A stretch of DNA of 48,194 bases from Methylobacterium planeticum (GCF_008806345.1 NZ_VZZJ01000015.1:84021-132214); one strand, 5' to 3'. Shown: positions 24,269 to 32,219, counted from the stretch's first letter. Program-made: numbers and translations. Notes: a model not told the origin generated them from the sequence alone.

Positions 24269-24781
24269 CTATCGCCCTGTCGGTGTCGGAGCAGGGCTTG
24301 TGACGGAGTCCGAGTTTTGAGGATCGGTCACCCACGACGGACAGCCGGTTTTCAGCGACTGGGCCACCTGAGCGACGTCGCCCGACATGCGCGTCTTCAT
24401 CTCGCGGGGATACTCAATCAAGACGTGGTGGATCAGATCATTGTCTTTGCAGGCACTGACCATTTTCTCGTAGGTGATCTTCCCACTCTTCACCCCAGAG
24501 TACACCGCCCAGTTCGTGCCGCGGGCCTTATAGGTCACCTTCAGTCCTGGAGGGGCAGTAAGGCCCTGCTGAGAAACATCCCAGCCCGCCCAGACGAGGA
24601 TGCGAACCTTGCCGTCCCGAGAGATGAGCGTGCGCCCGTCGCCATCGGCCGGTTCAGGCTGAGCCACGTAGCCGGCGGGAACCTCAATCCAGGTATCGAA
24701 GCGATCACTTCCATAGCGCGTCCCGGCATAGCTCGGCGCGATCATGAGAAGGGAGGCGAGCAGGCTGGCGACGTAGCGCAT
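24269..24781 (-). CDS. Exported hypothetical protein
   Basis: 170 residues with a signal peptide (MRYVASLLASLLMIAPSYAG, cleavage after SYA likely). The mature part has alternating strands: FDTWIEVPAGYVAQPEPADGDG, RTLISRDGKVRILVWAGWDV, YKARGTNWAVYSGVKSGKITYEKM, and a Cys pair (ACKDN, GCPSW). The general pattern, with a secreted beta-sandwich and NWAVYSG, recalls small exported proteins of Hyphomicrobiales of unknown role. It is antisense to the flanking virion-like genes, so it is probably host-benefit cargo (a moron) of the element. Confidence 0.7.
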   Translation of the reverse strand: MRYVASLLASLLMIAPSYAGTRYGSDRFDTWIEVPAGYVAQPEPADGDGRTLISRDGKVRILVWAGWDVSQQGLTAPPGLKVTYKARGTNWAVYSGVKSGKITYEKMVSACKDNDLIHHVLIEYPREMKTRMSGDVAQVAQSLKTGCPSWVTDPQNSDSVTSPAPTPTGR

Positions 24782-24804
24782 GTGGTGTCCCGCGAGTAGT
24801 TCGG

Positions 24805-24834
24805 TTGACTTAGTATTCGGTTTGGTTCTTTACA
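24805..24834 (+). promoter_or_regulatory. Possible promoter of the glucosaminidase gene
   Basis: TTGACT and TTTACA are 18 bases apart in a locally AT-rich stretch about 30 bases before the start codon region. This is a weak match, given only because the 881-residue gene lacks another candidate. Confidence 0.3.
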
Positions 24835-24860
24835 AGAGAACAAAAGAGGGTAGTGCGTAG

Positions 24861-27506
24861 ATGGACCCGAAAAGTTTTGCCGAGAAGTACGGGCCATTTG
24901 CGGTTGCTGCATCACAGCAGACGGGGATCAAGCCAGAGCTGATCCTGGCGCAAGCCGCTGCCGAAAGTGCTTGGGGCGAGAAGTATAAGGGCAACAACCT
25001 CTTCGGCATCAAATCGCACGGTAAGCCGGGCGGCGTAGATGTAGCGACCCACGAAGTTGTAAACGGGCAGCGCGTCGCCATCACGGACAGCTTTCGGTCG
25101 TTCAAGACGCCGGAGGACAGTTTTCAGGGCTATGCAGACTTCATCAATGAAAACCCTCGCTACGATAAGTTGAAGGGGTCCGCGTCGCTTGGAGAGCAGC
25201 TGAAGGCTCTCGCTGCGTCGGGCTACGCGACTGATCCGAACTATCTGAACCTGATCGGTGGCATCGCCGGCCGGTTCAACCTCGGGGACTACAAGAACCC
25301 CACCCCTTCTTACGATCTCAACAGCCCATTCAACGGCGGGCTGCAGACGGACGTATCTGCCTCGGTCGGTGACGGCTTTCTCGGCTGGAATGCTAGGATG
25401 CCCGAAGGCGTTACGCTGATCGCCGGGTTCACGCAGACCATTCCAAATGTCCCGGTTCGGCCCTCCGACATCGAACTCAACGGCATGCCACGCCCTAGCG
25501 ACTACGGGGCCATTGCCGCGCTGTACCAGCAAGATCTGGGGCGCTCCCCTGATGCGGACGGCCTGAGTTATTGGGGGCGCGCTCTGGCGAACGGCCAATC
25601 GCTGATGGATGTGGATCAGGGCATCCGCGGCAGTGCAGAAGCCAAAGCCTACCTCGGGATGCCGTCCACGGATGCAGGCACTTACAACCCTGCCACGGGG
25701 ATTAGTGCGCTGAGCCCGGCGGACATCGTGAACACGGCCTACCTCGCGACGCTGGGCCGGGCGCTGGACGCGACCGGGTCGGACTACTTCACCCAGCAGA
25801 CTCAGAACGGAACCGGCCTCGCCGGCATCATGGATGCCATCACGAAGAGTCCCGAGTACGCGAACCTCTACGACACCCCGAGCCTGACGCCAACGCTGGA
25901 TCCGAACGGCAACACCCCGACCATCGGCTACACCGGCATGACGCCGACCATCGGGGGTGGTTTGACTGCCGGCACGCAGGGGCCGGGCGGGTTGACGCCC
26001 ACGCAAGGCCCTAACCAGTTCGCCGCGGCTTGGGATGCTCAGCAATACGACGCAGCTAATCCTGATGTTGCCGCATCGGGTATGGACCCGCTCACCCACT
26101 ACCTGACGTTCGGCCGAGGCGAAGGCCGGGCGATCGACACGCTCGGTCAAAAGTTCGGCGACCAAGCCTATCTCGCGCAGAACCCTGACGTGGCTGCGGC
26201 GGGCATGAGCCCTCTGGAGCATTACATCCGCTTCGGTCAGATGGAGGGGCGTGATGCGCCGCTCGTCGGGCCGGACGGCACGGTCCAGATGGTGGACAAC
26301 TTCGTCCAGCAGCCGACCCTGCAGAACTATGACCTCTTGGCATTATTCGCTCCGCAGCAGGCCTCGACGCAGGGCCCGGGCGCTCTCACGCCCACCATCG
26401 GCCAGAGTGGGCTGACGCCGACACAGGGCGCACCCAATGCGATCCAGGCGTGGGAGCAGGAGTACTACAAGGCGAACCCCGACGTTCTCGCCAACGGCAT
26501 GGACGCCCTTCAGCACTACATCACGTTCGGGCAGGGCGAGGGCCGAGCGGTCAACACGCTCGGGCAGAAGTTCGACGGCACCGCCTACCTCGCTCAGAAC
26601 CAGGATGTCGCCACGGCGGGTCTCAACCCGTGGCTGCACTACCTCACGAGCGGCGCGAAGGAAGGCTGGGCGGCAGATCTCGTCGGCCCTGACGGCACGA
26701 CGCAGCTCGTCAACAACTGGCTCTATGCGCCGACCCTGAACAATGCCGAATACGCGCCCCTGGTCACGAACATGGCCCAGGCGGCTCACGTCTGGTCGCC
26801 GTCCCTGACCCCGACGCAGGGGCCGCCCGGCAACTCTCCGCTGATCGGTCCTGATGTCACGGCACCGACCTTCAACCCCGGCACCTTCACTCAGGCGTGG
26901 GACCCGAACGAGTACCTCTCCGAGAACCCGGATGTCGCCGCCGCCGGCATCGATCCGGCATGGCACGCTCGCACCTATGGGGTGAACGAAGGCCGGACGG
27001 CGCACTTCGACCTCGGTGGCATCCCTATGTTCACCCCGAACTGGGGCGGCGCACAGCCTGCAGGATACCGGCAGGCGCTGAACGCCTTTGGACAGCCGGC
27101 CGTGCCCTCCGACAACCAGCCCCTCGGCTCGGGCAACACCTACAACAATGGCGGGGTCCAGTACGGCGGGGTGAACATCGGCGCCAGCGCGCTCTTCGAC
27201 CCATACTCGTCGGAGATGGCCTACCTGAACACACAGGCCGACAACATCAACCAGAACGCGGTGGCCTCTCGCGCCGTCGAGAACCAACTCACGCAGGGCA
27301 CGGGCACGATGTTCCCAACGTTCGCGGTGAACGGCTTCAACCAGGGCAACAGCAACGTTGTCCAGCAGCAGGGCCTGAACTACCTCAACAACGTGAACAC
27401 ATCTCTCGCCAACAACGCGCCGCAGTTCAACCCCGCTCTCAAGACGCAGGGCATTCCCAAAAACACCGGCTTCCTTGGCGTCGGCTTCGTGCCCTGGAGC
27501 CTCTGA
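24861..27506 (+). CDS. Chimeric wall hydrolase: FlgJ-type glucosaminidase with DUF4214 and NPDV repeats
   Basis: 881 residues. Residues 1-145 form a FlgJ/LytG-type N-acetylglucosaminidase domain with probable catalytic Glu35 in LAQAAAESAWGE, then NNLFGIK and the late FRSFKTPEDSFQGYADFI. Two DUF4214 units follow (about 219-265, LYQQDLGRSPDADGLSYWG; about 290-335, YLATLGRALDATGSDYF). Then come five repeats of the Y-L-x-x-N-P-D-V-A-A-x-G-(M/I)-D-P form ending HYxxFGxxEGR, starting near 393, 435, 533, 574 and 683, joined by LTPTQGP/LTPTIG linkers. The last 66 codons form an NQ-rich end (TFAVNGFNQG to FVPWSL) that recurs at 29.3 and 32.2 kb. There is no signal peptide. The order suggests a virion-borne tail or ejection component that cuts peptidoglycan, or a released adhesin-hydrolase. 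Confidence 0.8.
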   Translation: MDPKSFAEKYGPFAVAASQQTGIKPELILAQAAAESAWGEKYKGNNLFGIKSHGKPGGVDVATHEVVNGQRVAITDSFRSFKTPEDSFQGYADFINENPRYDKLKGSASLGEQLKALAASGYATDPNYLNLIGGIAGRFNLGDYKNPTPSYDLNSPFNGGLQTDVSASVGDGFLGWNARMPEGVTLIAGFTQTIPNVPVRPSDIELNGMPRPSDYGAIAALYQQDLGRSPDADGLSYWGRALANGQSLMDVDQGIRGSAEAKAYLGMPSTDAGTYNPATGISALSPADIVNTAYLATLGRALDATGSDYFTQQTQNGTGLAGIMDAITKSPEYANLYDTPSLTPTLDPNGNTPTIGYTGMTPTIGGGLTAGTQGPGGLTPTQGPNQFAAAWDAQQYDAANPDVAASGMDPLTHYLTFGRGEGRAIDTLGQKFGDQAYLAQNPDVAAAGMSPLEHYIRFGQMEGRDAPLVGPDGTVQMVDNFVQQPTLQNYDLLALFAPQQASTQGPGALTPTIGQSGLTPTQGAPNAIQAWEQEYYKANPDVLANGMDALQHYITFGQGEGRAVNTLGQKFDGTAYLAQNQDVATAGLNPWLHYLTSGAKEGWAADLVGPDGTTQLVNNWLYAPTLNNAEYAPLVTNMAQAAHVWSPSLTPTQGPPGNSPLIGPDVTAPTFNPGTFTQAWDPNEYLSENPDVAAAGIDPAWHARTYGVNEGRTAHFDLGGIPMFTPNWGGAQPAGYRQALNAFGQPAVPSDNQPLGSGNTYNNGGVQYGGVNIGASALFDPYSSEMAYLNTQADNINQNAVASRAVENQLTQGTGTMFPTFAVNGFNQGNSNVVQQQGLNYLNNVNTSLANNAPQFNPALKTQGIPKNTGFLGVGFVPWSL

Positions 27507-27539
27507 CAGCACCCGCGAGAGGGCTGCAAGCAGTGTTGA

Positions 27540-28031
27540 TCACTCTCTCGCAGAGCAGTTTCTTTTGATGTAGGTCACAACCCTCGCATCCTTCAGGCGG
27601 GCGTCTATTGCCTCGAATTGCTTTGAGGCGCCCAATTCATAGGTGCAAGACTGCTCTGGGTTTCTGCTGTCATCAGCAACATTCAAAACACGCTCTGAAC
27701 ATGAAAAACTGCACCCAACGAGAGAGTTGCCTCTATTGTGCAGCATGCGGCCCGCACGCTTCTCCTCGGTATCAAATTGCCTCAGTATCTTCTCAACGCG
27801 CATGACCTCCTGAGCGCATTTCTGAACGCTCACCACCTTCCCGCACCAGTTCACTTCTTCATCATCGTTCCTTGGTTGACTTGCCTCACCAGGGCACCGC
27901 ACGGTCTGATCTGAGCGCATTGCTTTTGACCAACGGCACTCAGGGTTTTCGGGATCGTACAGCGACAAAGCTTGGGCCCCCGTCGCCAACGCGACAGCAA
28001 GAGGCATGGCCAACATCAGTGCAAGGCGCAT
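27540..28031 (-). CDS. Exported Cys-rich hypothetical protein
   Basis: 163 residues with a signal peptide (MRLALMLAMPLAVALATGAQA). The mature part has about eight Cys (PECRWSK, TVRCPG, NWCGKV, KCAQEV, GCSFSCSE, SCTYELG, NCSARE), spaced for disulfides, around an amphipathic helix CAQEVMRVEKILRQFDTEEK. Not a family I know. It is periplasmic or secreted and sits alone after the wall-hydrolase gene on the opposite strand; it resembles accessory exported proteins of the region in style only. Confidence 0.7.
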   Translation of the reverse strand: MRLALMLAMPLAVALATGAQALSLYDPENPECRWSKAMRSDQTVRCPGEASQPRNDDEEVNWCGKVVSVQKCAQEVMRVEKILRQFDTEEKRAGRMLHNRGNSLVGCSFSCSERVLNVADDSRNPEQSCTYELGASKQFEAIDARLKDARVVTYIKRNCSARE

Positions 28032-28298
28032 TCAGTCTTCTCTCCATCAACCTGCAATGGTCAGATCCGGCGCCGAGCCCGGTCGCTTTCTAGATCGAAC
28101 GCTGACATACCTTCACTTCAAAGCGACAGCCCTCTGCGACGAACCAGCACCGGAATGCTGAGAGGTCGATGGGCGAGACCGACCCTGCCGCTCCGTCAGC
28201 TTCATTGAGGTTTCCGCTGGCGTCGTCATCATCCCAAACACCACGACTATCCTACGGAACCGGTCGCTGTGCTCTGGCCCAGCCTGTCGGGATGGTCT

Positions 28299-28451
28299 TC
28301 ACCGAGCGTCTTCGCGTTCCGTGATCTGCTGCTCCGCATAGACGAACGGCGCGAAGATGCGGTTGCCGTTCATGATCCACGCGCAGAGGAACAGTGTCCC
28401 GCCGAAGAAGGCGATGGGGTAGATTAGGCTGACGGGCTTAATCTCTGACAT
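28299..28451 (-). CDS. Tiny membrane protein (50 aa)
   Basis: Reads MSEIKPVSLIYPIAFFGGTL and continues with one transmembrane helix (about 8-27), a short NGNRIFAPF segment and a charged end (EQQITEREDAR). ACGGAG lies 11 bases upstream of the ATG. Unrecognised; the hydrophobic pattern and charged tail make chance unlikely. Confidence 0.55.
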   Translation of the reverse strand: MSEIKPVSLIYPIAFFGGTLFLCAWIMNGNRIFAPFVYAEQQITEREDAR

Positions 28452-28493
28452 GAGGCACGAACTCCGTCTTGGCGGCCCCGCCCATCTGGGTGC

Positions 28494-28697
28494 CTATCGG
28501 TCTCCAGCCCCCGATAACAGCTTTTCGATCTGCGCCATTCCACTCTCGCGCGCCTTCGCCTCGCTCGTCAGGCTGCGATCCGAGCGTTGGACCAGCTTAC
28601 CGCTTCTGCGGATGGCCCATTGGTAGGCTGCGCCCTCGGCCTTCGGCGGCAGGATTTCCAGGGTGTAGGGATGCGTGTTCGTCAGCGTCTCGGTCAT
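28494..28697 (-). CDS. Small hypothetical protein
   Basis: 67 residues from MTETLTNTHPYTLEILPP. One beta-hairpin-like part (YTLEILPPKAEGAAYQWAIRRSGKLVQRSDR) and a C-terminal helix (TSEAKARESGMAQIEKLLSG). This looks like the small DUF-type proteins with a W-x-I-R core found in rhizobial genomes. A longer start at 28763 is less natural. Confidence 0.55.
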   Translation of the reverse strand: MTETLTNTHPYTLEILPPKAEGAAYQWAIRRSGKLVQRSDRSLTSEAKARESGMAQIEKLLSGAGDR

Positions 28698-29009
28698 GCC
28701 CGACCATGGCACGGGCGCTCGCTGCCACCAAGGTACGCAAGTCAACGGGGTGTGTGGCGGCACTCCTTCACGAGCCCTGTGTCATCGCTGGCGATGCGCT
28801 TGAAGAGCCGGAGCGAGAAGCCGCTGCGGCGAGCATGGTTTACGAACGGCTAACCACGTTCACACACGATCCAGAAACTGCAGCGCTTAGGCCCGTTTAC
28901 GTATGCGGACACATCGTTCGCGCCAGTTCGAGGGCCGCCGTGGTCATCCTCAATCCCCTGACCGGGAACGTGTTGAGGTCCCCGCCCCTAAGCCGCGGCT
29001 CAAGACCTC
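28698..29009. other. Stretch without a recognisable gene
   Basis: About 300 bases between two leftward small genes. Open frames on the plus strand have no motif and unlikely composition. I see no repeat or RNA structure. Confidence 0.4.
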
Positions 29010-29216
29010 CTAGCGGGCGCAGTCTGATCCTGCACCGCTCTTCGGATCGCCGCCTCCGTTCGATCCGTCCTCATGCAATCGCTCTGCCTTCAACTCGCGC
29101 TCTGCTTGGAACCAGAACTCGGCCTCGTAACCCTCGGGTTGATGCCGCCGCTCCCAAATCTCGTATGCCCGCTGGCGGATCTCGTCAGAGGTCGGGTCGG
29201 CGATGAAATGCTGCAT
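29010..29216 (-). CDS. DUF2934 family protein
   Basis: 68 residues. DEIRQRAYEIWERRHQPEGYEAEFWFQAERELK is the DUF2934 pattern (I-x-x-R-A-Y-x-I-W-x-x-x-G-x-P-x-G-x-x-x-x-F-W-x-x-A-E-x-E-L), a short helical domain common in Hyphomicrobiales and of unknown role. A Gly/Asp-rich tail follows. Confidence 0.8.
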   Translation of the reverse strand: MQHFIADPTSDEIRQRAYEIWERRHQPEGYEAEFWFQAERELKAERLHEDGSNGGGDPKSGAGSDCAR

Positions 29217-29326
29217 GTGGCTGCTCCTGCGCTAGCGTCAGCATTAAGCTGGCGACAGAGGCTTATCAGTGTCGGCATTTGGCAGGTCGGGCAGCAGCAC
29301 ACCTCTTTCTCCGCCGGGGTGTGCCG

Positions 29327-29506
29327 ATGCCGACGTTTGCGGTGAACGGCACGAACCAGGAAGACGCCTACCTCAACAGCGTGAACACGGCGTTCGCCAA
29401 CATGGCCCCGCAGGCAGGCGGCGCTTTTGATATCGCCCCCGTCGCGGCTGGCATGAACGCCACAGCCGCCAGCATCGCACGAGGGGGAAGCGGCTTCCTC
29501 TGGTAG
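29327..29506 (+). CDS. Orphan copy of the 3' module of the 881-aa gene (59 aa)
   Basis: MPTFAVNGTNQEDAYLNSVN aligns with the end of the 881-residue protein (MFPTFAVNGFNQ...YLNNVNTSLANNAPQ). It then diverges to a different end, ASIARGGSGFLW. The DNA downstream of the related pseudogene at 32.2 kb matches that different end (CATCGCACGAG...GGAAGCGGCTTC). It starts at its own ATG exactly where homology begins. It may be a functional small protein, an exchangeable C-terminal cassette, or a remnant of a deleted paralogue. Confidence 0.6.
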   Translation: MPTFAVNGTNQEDAYLNSVNTAFANMAPQAGGAFDIAPVAAGMNATAASIARGGSGFLW

Positions 29507-29627
29507 CCACCTCCACCCTTACGTTCGTCTTCATCTCGGGCACTGCTGTCAGCGCCCGATAGAACCGAGGGAAACGACACCCAGGAAGATCCGCGATCCA
29601 GCAGCAGGATCCGCGCTGACGCAATTT

Positions 29628-29801
29628 TCAATTGGAGTCGTAGGGCTCGCCGCTTGAAGGATTGGCGCTGATCGTCAGCGCGTAGGTGTCGATCTGCGCG
29701 ACGGCGTGGGCCTTCGACACGGGAGGATCCGTCAGCATCGTGACCGCGAACCCTGCAGCAGCAACGGCGAGCGCCGCTGAAAACATGACTAGCTTGCGCA
29801 T
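29628..29801 (-). CDS. Small exported protein, LTDPP family copy 1 (57 aa)
   Basis: MRKLVMFSAALAVAAAGFAV forms a signal or anchor segment, followed by TMLTDPPVSKAHA and a short mature tail ending in SSGEPYDSN. A GGAGACAAAT ribosome site precedes this ATG, which decides the start over two upstream ones. Clearly paralogous to the gene at 31489 (KIVMFALALALAAGAFWSVVLTDPP). Function unknown. Confidence 0.7.
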   Translation of the reverse strand: MRKLVMFSAALAVAAAGFAVTMLTDPPVSKAHAVAQIDTYALTISANPSSGEPYDSN

Positions 29802-29992
29802 ATTTGTCTCCGTCATCGGAAATGCGGCGCGTACATTCATCAGAACTATATGCAGAGCCCATCCCTCGGACGGTTCTCACCATGGAGAGGGATCGTTGCA
29901 GGCGTATTCCGTTGATTGTTGCTTGTACCCTCGGCCCGTCATTCTCGCGCCGCCGTGCGCAAGGTCATCCTGACGGCGCGGCCGGAGAAGCA

Positions 29993-30100
29993 ATGAGAGG
30001 AAAAGCACCACGTATCTGGGGCGAGAAAGTGATCCTTCTGTCTCAGAGTTTGATCGTGCTCTGGGTCCTCGTCTCAGCAGTGACTTGGTGGCTTAAGTAA
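29993..30100 (+). CDS. Tiny single-span membrane protein (35 aa)
   Basis: MRGKAPRIWGEKVILLSQSL then a hydrophobic helix through VLWVLVSAVTWWLK. GGAGA lies 9 bases upstream. It follows the positive-inside rule with a basic N-terminus. Short, so held with reserve. Confidence 0.45.
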   Translation: MRGKAPRIWGEKVILLSQSLIVLWVLVSAVTWWLK

Positions 30101-30136
30101 TCAAGTCCAGTTGCACTTCTGCATTGCCCCGGGGAG

Positions 30137-30862
30137 TCAGCTGCCATGAAACAGATGAATGGTCACAGGCAGCAGGGTTGCCGTAAGAATGCCGTTCAGG
30201 CTCATGCCCAATCCCGCAAACGCACCGGCGACCTCGCTCATTTGCAGAGCACGCGCCGTGCCGATGCCATGCGAGGCAATGCCAATGGCCAATCCCGTCA
30301 CGCGGTCATCGCGCAGGCGGAGACGGCGGCCCAGCCACGGCCCCAGGATCGCACCTGTGATGCCGGTGCTGATCACCAGAACGGCGGTGAGAGCCGGCAC
30401 CCCGCCAATGGCCTCGGAGATGCCAACCGCGATGCCGGCTGTCACGGACTTCGGCGCAAGCGACAAAAGCGTTGCCGGACTCGCTCCCAAAGCCCACGCA
30501 ATCCCGACCGCACTCAGCACTCCAGCCGGAAGCCCGACTGCGAGCGCGGCAAGGATGAGCGGGCCGGAGGCGCGGATCAGGCGTGTCTGTCGGTAGAGCG
30601 GCACTGCCAGGAGCACGACAGCCGGTCCGAGCAGGAACGCGATGAAGCCAGCACCCCGCAGGTAGGTCGCGTATGGCACGCCTGCAGCCTTGATCAGGCA
30701 GGCGACGAGCAGGATGGCGATCAGGGTCGGGTTCAGCAGAGGATGATTGCCACCAAGGCGAGCAAGGCGGACCGCAGCCAGGAAGGCCAGGATCGTCACT
30801 CCAATCTCAAGGACTGGCTGCTCCGAGAGCGTTGTCCAGGCGATATGATCAAGCCGTGACAT
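30137..30862 (-). CDS. lrgB: LrgB family membrane protein
   Basis: 241 residues with about 7-8 transmembrane segments. The family block APKSVTAGIAVGISEAIGGVPALTAVLVISTGITGA and the later GIASHGIGTARALQMSEVAGAFAGLGMSLNGI are diagnostic of LrgB/YohK/CidB. Family members act with LrgA as a transport or holin-like pair; in Bacillus the PftAB pair carries pyruvate and the plant homologue carries glycolate. It overlaps lrgA by 14 bases. In a methylotroph, organic-acid export is a fair guess. Confidence 0.92.
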   Translation of the reverse strand: MSRLDHIAWTTLSEQPVLEIGVTILAFLAAVRLARLGGNHPLLNPTLIAILLVACLIKAAGVPYATYLRGAGFIAFLLGPAVVLLAVPLYRQTRLIRASGPLILAALAVGLPAGVLSAVGIAWALGASPATLLSLAPKSVTAGIAVGISEAIGGVPALTAVLVISTGITGAILGPWLGRRLRLRDDRVTGLAIGIASHGIGTARALQMSEVAGAFAGLGMSLNGILTATLLPVTIHLFHGS

Positions 30863-31247
30863 CGGCCGCCTCTGGACGCTCTGGCTCGGCTCGTGACAGT
30901 TCGCGACGTCTCTCCTGCATCAAGATAAGGTCAGCAGCCAGCGCCGTTGCAAGCATGGTCGCGAACGTCCCGCCGAGGATCGCAGCCGCGATCGGCACGA
31001 ACTCCGCGTGGAGCACATCCGAGTAGGCCACGACACCGACGCCAGCTGGGACAAAGAGCATCCCGAGCATGCTGAGGACGCGGTCTGCCAAAGTGCCGAG
31101 ATCGTCGGGCAAGCGCCTGCGGTAGAGCAGGTCGACATATAGCAGGACGAGGCCGATGACGGGGGCAGGAACAGGCAGTCCTCCCACTCGCATCAGGATC
31201 TCGCCAGCGCTGAGCCACACGAAGACGCGAGCAAGTGCCTCTAGCAT
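30849..31247 (-). CDS. lrgA: LrgA/CidA family membrane protein
   Basis: 132 residues with four transmembrane segments: SAGEILMRVGGLPVPAPVIGLVLLY, MLFVPAGVGVVAYSD, FVPIAAAILGGTFATMLATALAADLI. The P-x-P-(V/S)-I-G-(L/M) and FVPAGVG motifs are those of LrgA/CidA. A GGAGTTAAG ribosome site precedes the ATG. It pairs with the downstream, overlapping lrgB, and lies last but one in a leftward operon whose first three genes encode tiny exported or membrane proteins. Confidence 0.9.
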   Translation of the reverse strand: MLEALARVFVWLSAGEILMRVGGLPVPAPVIGLVLLYVDLLYRRRLPDDLGTLADRVLSMLGMLFVPAGVGVVAYSDVLHAEFVPIAAAILGGTFATMLATALAADLILMQERRRELSRAEPERPEAADVTA

Positions 31248-31286
31248 CTTAACTCCATAGAAATGCTCGGGATTTCCGTCGCCAAA

Positions 31287-31466
31287 TTACTCGGTAGCGA
31301 GCTCGCCGAAAGGGTTCTCACCCCCTCCCGCAGCGGCTGAAGTGTCCGTGAAGGTCGTCTCAGCCAGCGCCAGTCCCATCATTGCGAGAAGCACGGCGAA
31401 GACGACGATGATCGTCCGGTCCGACCCCTTCACAGGCGGTCTACGGGCGGGGAGCGTAGTCGGCAT
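31287..31466 (-). CDS. Small membrane/exported protein (59 aa) of the lrgAB operon
   Basis: MPTTLPARRPPVKGSDRTII leads into VVFAVLLAMMGLALAETTFTD, a single hydrophobic span; the tail is Gly/Glu-rich (AAAGGGENPFGELATE). It is 40 bases upstream of lrgA and 22 bases downstream of the LTDPP-family gene, in the same direction. Unrecognised family. Its motif LAETTFTDTSAA is similar in spacing to VVLTDPPKSEAA in its neighbour, so the two may be distant relatives. Confidence 0.6.
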   Translation of the reverse strand: MPTTLPARRPPVKGSDRTIIVVFAVLLAMMGLALAETTFTDTSAAAGGGENPFGELATE

Positions 31467-31488
31467 GAGACAGCACAGCCTGTCGCGG

Positions 31489-31668
31489 CTACGGGCAGAT
31501 GCCGAAGGTGACGCACTGGTCAGCAGAGGCCAATTCCGACCGCTCCGACGCAGCAGTCTTTGCGGTCGCTGTTGCAGCCTCAGACTTCGGCGGGTCCGTC
31601 AGAACCACGGACCAGAATGCCCCAGCAGCAAGCGCTAGGGCGAGCGCGAACATGACGATTTTGGGCAT
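31489..31668 (-). CDS. Small exported protein, LTDPP family copy 2 (59 aa)
   Basis: MPKIVMFALALALAAGAFWS then VVLTDPPKSEAATATAKTAA, and a short end with two Cys (ADQCVTFGICP). Paralogue of the gene at 29628. The ATG is preceded by GGAG at 12 bases; an earlier ATG would add 12 residues that break the signal-like N-terminus. Role unknown; position upstream of lrgAB suggests joint expression. Confidence 0.7.
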   Translation of the reverse strand: MPKIVMFALALALAAGAFWSVVLTDPPKSEAATATAKTAASERSELASADQCVTFGICP

Positions 31669-31717
31669 GAGATGATCTCCGGCTTCTTCGCGAGAGGCAC
31701 ACACTGGCGCACGGCTC

Positions 31718-31882
31718 TCAGTCGAGAGAGGCGATCTGGACGGGCATTTCCGCGTCGTTGATGTCGACGACGTTGGCCAGCTTCGTGCCGTGGCGCATCA
31801 CTTCTTGCTGGCCGAACAGCATGGCTGCAGCGAAGAGGCCCCAGATCGTAACGAAGAGAACAGGTGGGCGAGCGGTGTTCAT
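31718..31882 (-). CDS. Small membrane protein (54 aa), first gene of the lrgAB operon
   Basis: MNTARPPVLFVTIWGLFAAA then MLFGQQEVMRHGTKLANVVDIN, with one transmembrane span at about 8-23 and an acidic, probably periplasmic tail (DAEMPVQIASLD). A GAGGAG ribosome site lies 10 bases upstream of the ATG. It is first in the leftward run and closest to the CRP-like site about 110 bases upstream. Unrecognised. Confidence 0.65.
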   Translation of the reverse strand: MNTARPPVLFVTIWGLFAAAMLFGQQEVMRHGTKLANVVDINDAEMPVQIASLD

Positions 31883-32219
31883 CGGAGTCACTCCTCAATC
31901 AGCAAACCTAAGTGTTGTGCATGTCCGCGCCGCTGTTCTCTAGCAAATAAAGGAAAGATGATTGACTGTAATGCACGAAAATCTGGCAATGTGACGTAGA
32001 TCACAGAGGTTAATTTTCGATCTTGACGCTCAGCAAGACTAAACAATAAGCTTTTAGTCTTCCTCTGCCGCATGCGCAGGGACAATCTTCCAGCTTTGGC
32101 TTCAGGCAGCCTCACTGCTCGTCCGATTGAGTGACAGCGTGCACAGACCGCATGGCTTTAGCCGCCTTCGCCACCCGCGCGGCTTGTCGTGAGCCATCGT
32201 CCCCAAGGCAACCCTGCCG
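31883..32219. other. AT-rich regulatory region, no gene seen
   Basis: The most AT-rich stretch of the accessory block. It contains the CRP-like site (listed separately) and likely promoters for the lrgAB operon. Its right part carries DNA just before the pseudogene copy of the 3' module. I see no gene. Confidence 0.5.
31990..32005. promoter_or_regulatory. Perfect CRP/FNR-type site
   Basis: TGTGA-CGTAGA-TCACA: both half-sites match the CRP consensus with the correct 6-base spacer. It is about 110 bases upstream of the first gene of the leftward small-protein/lrgAB operon, a distance seen for class I or remote activators. Confidence 0.65.

Noticed and set aside
28469..29206. Plus-strand frame of 245 codons
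   Set aside because: Ser/Arg/Pro-rich, no motif, and antisense to the DUF2934 gene and another small gene that have better support.
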